From: Cyanobacteria bacterium UBA1186
GTDB taxonomy: Bacteria > Cyanobacteriota > Vampirovibrionia > Gastranaerophilales > Gastranaerophilaceae
NCBI GenBank assembly: GCA_002309875.1
Contig: DBYM01000071.1
Location: 22,796 to 27,983, forward strand
DNA length: 5,188 nucleotides
Direction of reading: 5' to 3'
The position numbers and the translations under genes are program-made. The notes beneath the pieces are model-generated. The model was not told the DNA's origin. It saw nothing but the letters and a program-made list of their open reading frames with translations, and did not search any database. Positions 1 to 5,188 of this stretch are shown piece after piece (within the stretch, counting starts at the first letter, position 1; every line of letters starts with the position of its first letter).

Positions 1-1100
1 AAATCGTGACGCATTTTTGCGTAAACATTTTCCTGAGAAAAATTAAACTCTTTAGGCTCTGTTTTTGTAAAATCAAACGAATCAAGAAAATAATTAAATT
101 CTTTAGCCTTAAAGAAGTTGCTCTGAGGTATGCCAAACTCATCAAGCGGAGCAGTAAATTCGTAACTTGTGTAAACCTCGTCACAAGCAAGGTTACCCCA
201 ATTCGTTCCGCCTACCGCAAGAAAATGATTGAAAATGGTTACACCCTGAGAAAGAGCAGTTTTGTTCATAATATTGATATGCTCATCTCCAAGGGCTTCT
301 CTTATGTGTTTATATCCCATTCCGTCCCATTTATCAAACCAACCTGACTGCATTTCTGCTATAAAAGGCGGTGAATCTTCTTTTGCATTTCTGAAAATAT
401 CTTCAACATTATCTAAAGTATCAAAACAGAAATTATCCTGTTTCCAATTCTGATTGGGGTTTATATACGGATAAAGGTCAAGGGCATAAATATCAACGCA
501 ATCCGCCCAAAGACCTGCAAAATACGCATCATTATGGAAAATCGGACAGGTTATCCCTCTTTCACGCACCATTTGATACAGTTGGCGCATATAATTCTCT
601 TCCATCGTATCCGTTGCATATTCGTTCTCTATCTGAAAAAGAATTACATTATCAAATTCTCTTATAATGGGGATTATTTGGTCATACCATTCGGCAATAT
701 ATTTCATATACTTTTCGGAATAACGATATTCCGTTCCTACACGGTTTCTCGGAATAACATCTTCCATTTTTAAAAGCCAGAAAGGCAGACCGCCCGCATT
801 TACCTCGGCATTAATAAAAGGGCCGGGACGTGCAATAACAAACAAACCGACATCTTTTGCCGCCTGAAGAATTTTTCTTACATCTTTAATTCCCGAAAAA
901 TCATATTCACCCTGATTCGGGCTGTGATAGTTCCAATTAAAATACAAATCAACGGTATTATATCCGCCCGCCTTCATTTTCATAAAGCGGTCACGGGCAG
1001 TTTCCTCTCCGGGCGTGCGGAAATAATGAAAAGCCCCGCTTTTAATAAACACTCTCTTTCCGTCAATTATGAGGGAATACTTATCATAAGTTACTTCCAT
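1..1100 (-). CDS. GH35 beta-galactosidase, N-terminal part (3' end beyond window)
   Basis: This is a glycoside hydrolase family 35 enzyme, expected to release terminal beta-linked galactose from oligosaccharides by a retaining mechanism. The frame is open for 366 codons from the ATG at 1098-1100 to the left edge, so the C-terminal part is missing from the window. Family hallmarks seen in order: SGAFHYFRTP (residues 21-30), MKMKAGGYNTVDLYFNWNYH (40-59), ARPGPFINAEVNAGGLPFWL (90-109), FQIENEY (155-161) and AEMQSGWFDKWDG (248-260), then GGTNWGN (297-303). By family knowledge E160 of the Asn-Glu pair is the acid/base and E249 the nucleophile. There is no signal peptide, so the enzyme is probably cytoplasmic and acts on imported oligosaccharides. 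The ATG is chosen because the conserved N-terminal strand (YSLIIDGKRVFIKSG) starts just after it and an in-frame TGA lies 11 codons upstream. No Shine-Dalgarno sequence precedes it. The exact substrate cannot be told; the family call is near certain. Confidence 0.97.
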   Translation of the reverse strand, partial: MEVTYDKYSLIIDGKRVFIKSGAFHYFRTPGEETARDRFMKMKAGGYNTVDLYFNWNYHSPNQGEYDFSGIKDVRKILQAAKDVGLFVIARPGPFINAEVNAGGLPFWLLKMEDVIPRNRVGTEYRYSEKYMKYIAEWYDQIIPIIREFDNVILFQIENEYATDTMEENYMRQLYQMVRERGITCPIFHNDAYFAGLWADCVDIYALDLYPYINPNQNWKQDNFCFDTLDNVEDIFRNAKEDSPPFIAEMQSGWFDKWDGMGYKHIREALGDEHINIMNKTALSQGVTIFNHFLAVGGTNWGNLACDEVYTSYEFTAPLDEFGIPQSNFFKAKEFNYFLDSFDFTKTEPKEFNFSQENVYAKMRHD

Positions 1101-1106
1101 ATTTCT

Positions 1107-1134
1107 ATTGTAACAATTTTTCAAATTCGGTCAA
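1107..1134 (-). promoter_or_regulatory. Sigma-A-like promoter of the GH35 gene
   Basis: Read on the minus strand, TTGACC (1129-1134) and TACAAT (1107-1112) are separated by 16 bp, each one mismatch from the sigma-A consensus hexamers. The pair fits entirely inside the 40-bp gap after the flavoprotein gene. Transcription would be expected to start about 6-7 bases past the -10 box, at or next to the A of the GH35 start codon, which would give a leaderless mRNA. The placement is inferred from sequence only. Confidence 0.6.
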
Positions 1135-1140
1135 ATATGT

Positions 1141-1776
1141 TTAGCGAATAAAATTTGTAAAAACTGTTTCTTCTGTTTTGGGCATCGAAATACCTGCCTT
1201 TTCACCCGCTTCTCTGCATTTTAAATGCCAGGCCATATTACGGGCAAGGATTCTCATATTCTGCATACCTTCCAAATCCTGTTTAACTTCATCAGGAGCC
1301 GCCCCATGCACCATGTTCCAATATCTCCCTGAAATAACAGGCATTTGAGATATTGAAAAGTATTTGTTCAACTGGTCTAATGTCGCAGTCGTACCCGCAC
1401 GTCTTGCGCTAACTATTGCAGAAGCAGGTTTATGCATAAATATACTTCCTCTGCCTGATGCAAAGGCAACAAAAAATGCTCTGTCCAGAAATGCCGTAAT
1501 TCCTCCGCAGGCTGAAGCATAATGAACGGGCGAGCCAAAAATAAATCCGTCAAATCCTGATGCATAATCTACAAAATCATTAACCTTGTCATTTATAACA
1601 CATTTTTTAAGTGTTTTGCAGGCATAACAAGCCTTACAGGCGCAAATCGGCTCTGTTCCGATTTGATAAATCTCAGATTCAATCCCCTCTTCTTCAAGAG
1701 TTTTCTGAATCTCACAAAGCGCAGTATAAGTGCAGCCGTTCCTGTGCGGTGAACCGTTAAACAACAATATTTTCAT
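1141..1776 (-). CDS. Iron-sulfur flavoprotein (flavodoxin-fold, NADPH-dependent FMN reductase family)
   Basis: This 211-residue protein belongs to the flavodoxin-like, NADPH-dependent FMN reductase superfamily and is expected to bind FMN and a [4Fe-4S] cluster as a soluble electron carrier or reductase. The N-terminal phosphate-binding loop reads NGSPHRNGCTYT (residues 7-18) and a second flavin-contact loop FGSPVHYAS (80-88). Between them is the compact cysteine motif C47-x2-C50-x2-C53-x5-C59, the arrangement known from archaeal iron-sulfur flavoproteins such as that of Methanosarcina; C45 adds a further cysteine. The segment ARRAGTT (124-130) followed by RYWNMVHG (151-158) is also typical of this group. 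The length is normal and the protein looks complete. It follows tyrS by 9 bp with the ribosome binding site AGGGG overlapping the tyrS stop codon, so it is almost surely co-transcribed with tyrS. The physiological donor and acceptor are unknown; roles in oxygen or peroxide detoxification are known for some relatives but are only a guess here. Confidence 0.9.
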   Translation of the reverse strand: MKILLFNGSPHRNGCTYTALCEIQKTLEEEGIESEIYQIGTEPICACKACYACKTLKKCVINDKVNDFVDYASGFDGFIFGSPVHYASACGGITAFLDRAFFVAFASGRGSIFMHKPASAIVSARRAGTTATLDQLNKYFSISQMPVISGRYWNMVHGAAPDEVKQDLEGMQNMRILARNMAWHLKCREAGEKAGISMPKTEETVFTNFIR

Positions 1777-1788
1777 ACTTGTCCCCTA
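1777..1788 (-). promoter_or_regulatory. Ribosome binding site overlapping the tyrS stop codon
   Basis: On the minus strand the tyrS stop TAG (1786-1788) runs directly into GGGG, so that AGGGG (1783-1787) is the Shine-Dalgarno sequence for the flavoprotein ATG, with a 6-base spacer. A ribosome ending tyrS would sit on the initiation region of the next gene. This supports the chosen ATG and suggests translational coupling. Confidence 0.75.
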
Positions 1789-3006
1789 TTTATAAATAAC
1801 CTTGCAGAAATGTTTCTTACCCTTACGGATTATAACTCCCTCTTCAAAAACTTTTGGCTCGTATCTGTTAAAACCCGTAATAATTTCATCATTAAAAGAA
1901 ATCCCGCCCTGCTGAATCAATCTCTTTGCTTCACCGTTGCTTTGTGCAAAACCGCATTTTACGACAAGAGGAACAATTCCTATGCTGTTTTCCTCAAAAT
2001 CATTCTGCGTAATTTCAACGGTCGGCATATTTTCACTGTCGCCACACCCGCCAAAAAGTGCTTTTGCTGCCGCCTGAGCCTTATCCGCTTCTTCTTTTCC
2101 ATGAACAAGTTCGGTAAGAGAATAAGCAAGCAATTCCTTCTTTTCATTAATTCTTGAGTCGTCCCACTTTTCAATTTCGCCTATTTCTTCCATAGGAATA
2201 AACGTCAGCATTTTTATACACTTCATAACATCAGCATCGTCAACGTTTCGCCAATATTGATAAAATTCAAAAGGTGAAGTTTTATTCGGGTCAAGCCATA
2301 CCGCACCCTTTGCCGTCTTACCCATCTTCTTTCCTTCGGAATTCAGAAGAAGTGTTATCGTCATTGCATAAGCGTCTTCACCCGTTTTCTTCCTGATTAA
2401 TTCAGTTCCCGCAAGCATATTGCTCCACTGATCATCTCCGCCAAACTGCATATTGCAGCCGTATTTCTGATGCAGATAATAAAAATCGTATGCCTGCATA
2501 ATCATATAATTAAATTCAAGAAAACTTAATCCTTTTTCCATTCTCTGTTTATAACATTCGGCTCTGAGCATATTGTTTACGGTAAAACACGCCCCGACTT
2601 CCCTTAAAAGTTCAATGTAATTCAGATTTAAAAGCCAATCTGCATTATTTACCATAATTGCCGCGTCTTCACCAAAGGTTATAAATCTTTCCATCTGCTT
2701 TTTAAAACATTCGCAATTGTGGTCTATGGTTTCTTTTGTCATCATAGAACGCATATCCGTTCTGCCGGAAGGATCGCCTATATGGCCTGTTCCGCCGCCT
2801 ATAAGAACAACAGGCTTGTTCCCTGCCATCTGAAGTCTTTTCATAAGGCAAAGTGCCATAAAATGTCCTACATGAAGAGAATCCGCAGTCGGGTCAAAAC
2901 CTATATAAAACTTTGCACCGCCGTTATTAATCAAATCCCTGATTTCATCGTTATCGGTAACCTGTGCAACCAAACCTCTTGCCTGAAGTTCTTCAAAAAT
3001 CTTCAT
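1786..3006 (-). CDS. tyrS: Tyrosyl-tRNA synthetase
   Basis: This class I aminoacyl-tRNA synthetase attaches tyrosine to tRNA-Tyr in the cytoplasm, using ATP. At 406 residues it has the usual bacterial TyrRS length and looks complete. Visible signatures: the tyrosine pocket start YIGFDPTADS (residues 34-43), the HIGH-type motif HVGH (45-48), the GGGTGHIGDPSG stretch (70-81), YMIMQAYD (167-174) and QFGGDDQW (187-194) for tyrosine binding, the KMSKS-type loop KMGKT (227-231) followed by GAVWLDPNKTSPFEFYQYW, and a C-terminal S4 RNA-binding domain (about 345-405) with EAKRLIQQGGISFNDE. The KxGKT loop and S4 tail match the TyrS rather than the TyrZ type. The ATG at 3004-3006 has a strong AAGGAG ribosome binding site. 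The gene lies 62 bp after lepA with a promoter candidate in the gap, and is followed at 9 bp by an iron-sulfur flavoprotein gene. The gap is far too short for a T-box leader, which many Firmicute tyrS genes carry. Confidence 0.98.
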   Translation of the reverse strand: MKIFEELQARGLVAQVTDNDEIRDLINNGGAKFYIGFDPTADSLHVGHFMALCLMKRLQMAGNKPVVLIGGGTGHIGDPSGRTDMRSMMTKETIDHNCECFKKQMERFITFGEDAAIMVNNADWLLNLNYIELLREVGACFTVNNMLRAECYKQRMEKGLSFLEFNYMIMQAYDFYYLHQKYGCNMQFGGDDQWSNMLAGTELIRKKTGEDAYAMTITLLLNSEGKKMGKTAKGAVWLDPNKTSPFEFYQYWRNVDDADVMKCIKMLTFIPMEEIGEIEKWDDSRINEKKELLAYSLTELVHGKEEADKAQAAAKALFGGCGDSENMPTVEITQNDFEENSIGIVPLVVKCGFAQSNGEAKRLIQQGGISFNDEIITGFNRYEPKVFEEGVIIRKGKKHFCKVIYK

Positions 3007-3012
3007 TAATTT

Positions 3013-3018
3013 CTCCTT
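3013..3018 (-). promoter_or_regulatory. Ribosome binding site of tyrS
   Basis: The minus strand reads AAGGAG six bases before the ATG at 3004-3006, a near-ideal match to the 16S rRNA anti-Shine-Dalgarno sequence with good spacing. It fixes the tyrS start and contrasts with the weak site of lepA and the lack of any site before the GH35 gene. Confidence 0.85.
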
Positions 3019-3036
3019 GGTATTCTCTGTAACTCA

Positions 3037-3067
3037 ATAGTAGCATAAATATTTACGTAATTGTCAA
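3037..3067 (-). promoter_or_regulatory. tyrS: Promoter candidate of tyrS
   Basis: On the minus strand a perfect -35 box TTGACA (3062-3067) begins two bases after the lepA stop codon. A -10 candidate TACTAT (3037-3042), preceded by the extended element TGC, follows after a 19-bp spacer, which is 2 bp longer than ideal; the extended -10 may compensate. The start of transcription would fall near 3030, giving a leader of roughly 24 bases that holds only the ribosome binding site. The spacer contains two overlapping short palindromes, TAAATATTTA (3046-3055) and TTACGTAA (3053-3060), which could be an operator or just AT-rich chance. Confidence 0.55.
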
Positions 3068-3068
3068 A

Positions 3069-4874
3069 TTATTCGTCCTCAAGACTTAAAACCGCCATAA
3101 ATGCTTCCTGCGGAACTTCCACACGTCCGATTGCCTTCATTCGCTTTTTACCGCGTTTCTGTTTTTCCAAAAGTTTGCGTTTACGTGTAATATCACCGCC
3201 ATAACATTTATCAAGAACGCTTTTTCTCAGGGCTTTAATATTTGTTCTCGCAATAACTCTCCCGCCAATCGCTGCCTGAATTGGAACTTCGAACATCTGA
3301 CGGGGAATTATGGTTTTAAGTTTTTCGGTTAATTTCTGACCAATATAATATGCATTATCCTCATGGCAAATTACTGAAAGTGCGTCAACGACTTCGCCCG
3401 CAAGCATAACATCAAGTTTAATAAGTTTGGAACGTTTGTAGTCCGAAAACTCGTAGTCCAAACTTGCATAACCTTTTGAGCGGGATTTTAACTGATCGTA
3501 AAAATCAGTAATAACTTCACTCAAAGGAATTTCATAAATCAAATCGACACGAACTTTATCAAGATAATTCATATTTACAAAAATTCCGCGTTTGGATTGT
3601 GCCAAATCCATTAACGTTCCGACAAATTCGTTCGGTGTAATTATGGAAACCTTAACATACGGCTCCTCTATATAATCTCTGTACTGTGCCGCAGGCAGAT
3701 TTGCAGGGTTATCAATTTCAACCACTTCACCGTTGGTTTTATGGACACGGTAAATAACCGAAGGCGCCGTTGTTACAAGAGACAAGTCATATTCGCGCTC
3801 AAGCCTTTCCTGGGCAATTTCCATGTGTAACATTCCCAAAAAACCGCATCGGAAACCAAAACCAAGTGCAGATGAAGTTTCAGGCTCAAAAGTTATCGAA
3901 CTGTCAGAAAGTTTCAGTTTCTCCAAAGATTCTTTCAATTCGTGATAGTCCTCGTTATCTACAGGATACATTCCCGAAAATACCATAGGTAATGCTTCTT
4001 TGTACCCGGGTAACGGCTCTGTTGCAGGGTTTTCAACCGAAGTTACAGTATCACCGACAAAACGTGTAATTTCCTTAATTGAGCCCGCAAAATAACCTAC
4101 ATCACCGCAAACCAATTCATTTACCTGGACTCGGTTCGGAGTAAGATACCCGATTTCCACAATATCATACTCTTTTCCCGATGCCATAAATTTAACTTTA
4201 TCGCCTAAACGCATTCTTCCGTCCATAATCTTAAAGAAACAAAGTGTTCCCAGATAAGGATCATAGGCACTGTCAAAAACAAGGGCTCTAAGCGGTTTTT
4301 CCGTTGTATCGGCAGGCGGAGGAACGAATTCTACGATAGCCTCCAAAACTTTATCAATTCCTTCACCCGTTTTTGCTGAAACAGGAATTGCCATTGAACA
4401 GTCTATACCGAGAATTTCCTCAATTTCCTGCTTAACTCTTTCAACATCGGCAGAAGGAAGGTCAATTTTGTTAATGACCGGAATAATCTCAAGATTTTGC
4501 TCAATCGCCATATATACATTCGCCAACGTTTGCGCCTCAACTCCCTGAGTTGCATCAACAATAAGCAAAGCGCCTTCGCAGGCTGCAAGAGAACGTGAAA
4601 CTTCATAAGAAAAATCAACATGCCCCGGAGTATCAATCAAATTGAAAACATAATCCTGCCCGTCTTTACCCTTGTAATTCATTCTTGCGGCATTTAACTT
4701 TATGGTAATTCCTCGCTCACGCTCAATATCCATAGTGTCCAAAAGTTGGTCCTGCATATCTCTCTCGGCAATCGTTCCCGTCGCCTCAAGCAGTCTGTCC
4801 GCAAGTGTAGATTTACCATGGTCTATATGCGCAATTATGCAAAAGTTTCTAACGTTATTTCTGTATTTTGTCAT
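3069..4874 (-). CDS. lepA: Elongation factor 4 (LepA), ribosome-associated translational GTPase
   Basis: LepA/EF4 is a highly conserved bacterial GTPase that binds the ribosome in the manner of EF-G; proposed roles include back-translocation, ribosome assembly and support of initiation. The 601-residue protein is full length for the family. G-domain motifs are all present: P-loop AHIDHGKS (residues 15-22), switch I RERGITI (52-58), DTPGH (81-85) with the catalytic His85, NKID (135-138) and SAK (166-168). Domain II and the EF-G-like domains III and V follow, and the LepA-specific C-terminal domain is clear in GGDITRKRKLLEKQKRGKKR (559-578) and VPQEAFMAVL near the end. No EF-G domain IV is present, as expected. 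The ATG at 4872-4874 overlaps the stop codon of the upstream gene as TAATG and matches the usual LepA N-terminus (RNFCIIAHIDHGKST). Only a weak purine stretch precedes it. In Bacillus lepA follows spoIIP; here the upstream gene is not recognisably spoIIP. Confidence 0.99.
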   Translation of the reverse strand: MTKYRNNVRNFCIIAHIDHGKSTLADRLLEATGTIAERDMQDQLLDTMDIERERGITIKLNAARMNYKGKDGQDYVFNLIDTPGHVDFSYEVSRSLAACEGALLIVDATQGVEAQTLANVYMAIEQNLEIIPVINKIDLPSADVERVKQEIEEILGIDCSMAIPVSAKTGEGIDKVLEAIVEFVPPPADTTEKPLRALVFDSAYDPYLGTLCFFKIMDGRMRLGDKVKFMASGKEYDIVEIGYLTPNRVQVNELVCGDVGYFAGSIKEITRFVGDTVTSVENPATEPLPGYKEALPMVFSGMYPVDNEDYHELKESLEKLKLSDSSITFEPETSSALGFGFRCGFLGMLHMEIAQERLEREYDLSLVTTAPSVIYRVHKTNGEVVEIDNPANLPAAQYRDYIEEPYVKVSIITPNEFVGTLMDLAQSKRGIFVNMNYLDKVRVDLIYEIPLSEVITDFYDQLKSRSKGYASLDYEFSDYKRSKLIKLDVMLAGEVVDALSVICHEDNAYYIGQKLTEKLKTIIPRQMFEVPIQAAIGGRVIARTNIKALRKSVLDKCYGGDITRKRKLLEKQKRGKKRMKAIGRVEVPQEAFMAVLSLEDE

Positions 4875-4876
4875 TA
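4872..4876 (-). promoter_or_regulatory. TAATG stop-start overlap coupling lepA to the upstream gene
   Basis: The stop TAA of the upstream gene (4874-4876) shares its last A with the lepA ATG (4872-4874). The bases before it are a run of A with AAGAAAG rather than a clear Shine-Dalgarno sequence. The combination suggests that lepA is translated largely by ribosomes that finish the upstream gene and reinitiate. The overlap is seen directly; its effect is inferred. Confidence 0.7.
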
Positions 4877-5188
4877 TTTTTCTTTCTTGTTACCGAAAGG
4901 GTGTATAACCTTTTTACCAAACTGTTTCGCCTTGTAGCCGAAAGAATTTTGTTCCGCAATCAATTCTTCGATATTGGTCGCTTTACTGTCTGCGTCCTGT
5001 TCGGGCAATGATTCGGCAAACGCCTCTGCCTGTTCAAATTCTAAAGGAGTGGAAATCCATTTGAAAGATTTTACAAGTGTAAGCGGTTTTGCAACATCAC
5101 CTCTCACAACAATCTGGAATTTTGTTGCAGCATTATCAACATAGCCGTTTGAGAAGTTTGGCAAAATTGCAATTTCTTCCGCAGGAAC
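4874..5188 (-). CDS. Unrecognised protein, C-terminal 104 residues (5' end beyond window)
   Basis: The frame is open from the right edge to the TAA at 4874-4876, and I do not recognise its family. A TTG at 5162-5164 could serve as a start, but the frame continues upstream without a stop and the nearest purine stretch (GGAAG) is too far from the TTG to be a good ribosome binding site, so a longer gene cut by the window edge is more likely. The visible part begins VPAEEIAILPNFSNGYVDNA and continues with a probable beta-strand KFQIVVRGDV, then a polar, acidic, probably helical stretch (LEFEQAEAFAESLPEQDAD and NIEELIAEQ) and a basic tail ending FGNKKEK. No membrane segment, cysteine motif or catalytic signature is seen. 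It overlaps lepA by one base, so the two are co-transcribed. The composition looks like that of a soluble domain end; coding reality is supported by the overlap and by codon use like the neighbours. Confidence 0.75.
   Translation of the reverse strand, partial: VPAEEIAILPNFSNGYVDNAATKFQIVVRGDVAKPLTLVKSFKWISTPLEFEQAEAFAESLPEQDADSKATNIEELIAEQNSFGYKAKQFGKKVIHPFGNKKEK

Noticed and set aside
6..773. Several plus-strand open frames (6-347, 262-453, 534-773) across the left part
   Set aside because: They lie opposite the continuous minus-strand GH35 frame, whose protein carries clear conserved motifs; the plus-strand products have no recognisable motif and are antisense shadows.
1101..1140. Possible rho-independent terminator between the flavoprotein and GH35 genes
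   Set aside because: No GC-rich inverted repeat was found in the 40-bp gap; the A/T runs belong to the promoter candidate.
924..1151. Plus-strand open frame of 75 codons over the GH35 start and promoter
   Set aside because: It is antisense to the conserved N-terminus of GH35, has no good ribosome binding site and no recognisable product.
1787..1798. Perfect 12-bp AT palindrome at the end of tyrS, TATTTATAAATA
   Set aside because: It has no GC pairs or loop and is not followed by a T-run, so it is not a terminator; most of it encodes the conserved-length C-terminus of TyrRS, so chance is the simplest explanation.
1810..2157. Plus-strand open frame of 115 codons inside tyrS, and a minus-strand one at 1980-2174
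   Set aside because: Both overlap the conserved C-terminal part of TyrRS in other frames and show no family features.
4702..4937. Two overlapping plus-strand frames across the lepA start
   Set aside because: They are antisense to the invariant LepA P-loop region and to the upstream gene; their products look like random translation with no conserved motif.
5162..5164. TTG as the true start of the gene at the right edge
   Set aside because: The frame stays open to the window edge and the nearest purine-rich stretch is about 11 bases away, so a start beyond the window is more likely.

Overview
The window is an AT-rich bacterial segment. Five genes were found, all on the minus strand, so they are read from the right edge to the left. 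The style of the TyrRS and LepA proteins, the strong AAGGAG-type ribosome binding sites, the AT-rich sigma-A-like promoters and the pairing with a family 35 glycosidase suggest a low-GC Firmicute, probably an anaerobic Clostridia member from a gut-like habitat. This placement is inference from protein and codon style; no rRNA or other taxonomic marker is present.

In order of transcription: (1) the 3' part of an unrecognised gene that enters from beyond the right edge (4874-5188); (2) lepA, encoding elongation factor 4, which overlaps gene 1 by one base (TAATG); (3) tyrS, encoding tyrosyl-tRNA synthetase, after a 62-bp gap that holds a promoter candidate and a good ribosome binding site; (4) a flavodoxin-fold iron-sulfur flavoprotein, 9 bp after tyrS, whose ribosome binding site overlaps the tyrS stop codon; (5) after a 40-bp gap, the N-terminal two-thirds or so of a GH35 beta-galactosidase that runs off the left edge (1-1100). 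The GH35 gene is easy to miss because neither its start nor its stop is bounded by a closed ORF inside the window, but its protein reads openly for 366 codons with both catalytic glutamates in place.

The genes fall into probable transcription units: [unknown-lepA], [tyrS-iron-sulfur flavoprotein] and [GH35]. Read-through between units is possible, because no rho-independent terminator was seen in any gap. Genes 2 and 3 serve translation, gene 4 is a redox protein of unknown partner, and gene 5 serves sugar degradation; the set does not form one pathway. No non-coding stretch exceeds 62 bp. No tRNA, rRNA, CRISPR array, insertion sequence or long repeat was seen.

No convincing new biological system was found. 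The points most worth a second look are the GH35 promoter, which would give a leaderless mRNA, the coupling of an iron-sulfur flavoprotein to tyrS, the absence of a T-box leader before tyrS, and the unidentified gene coupled to lepA.
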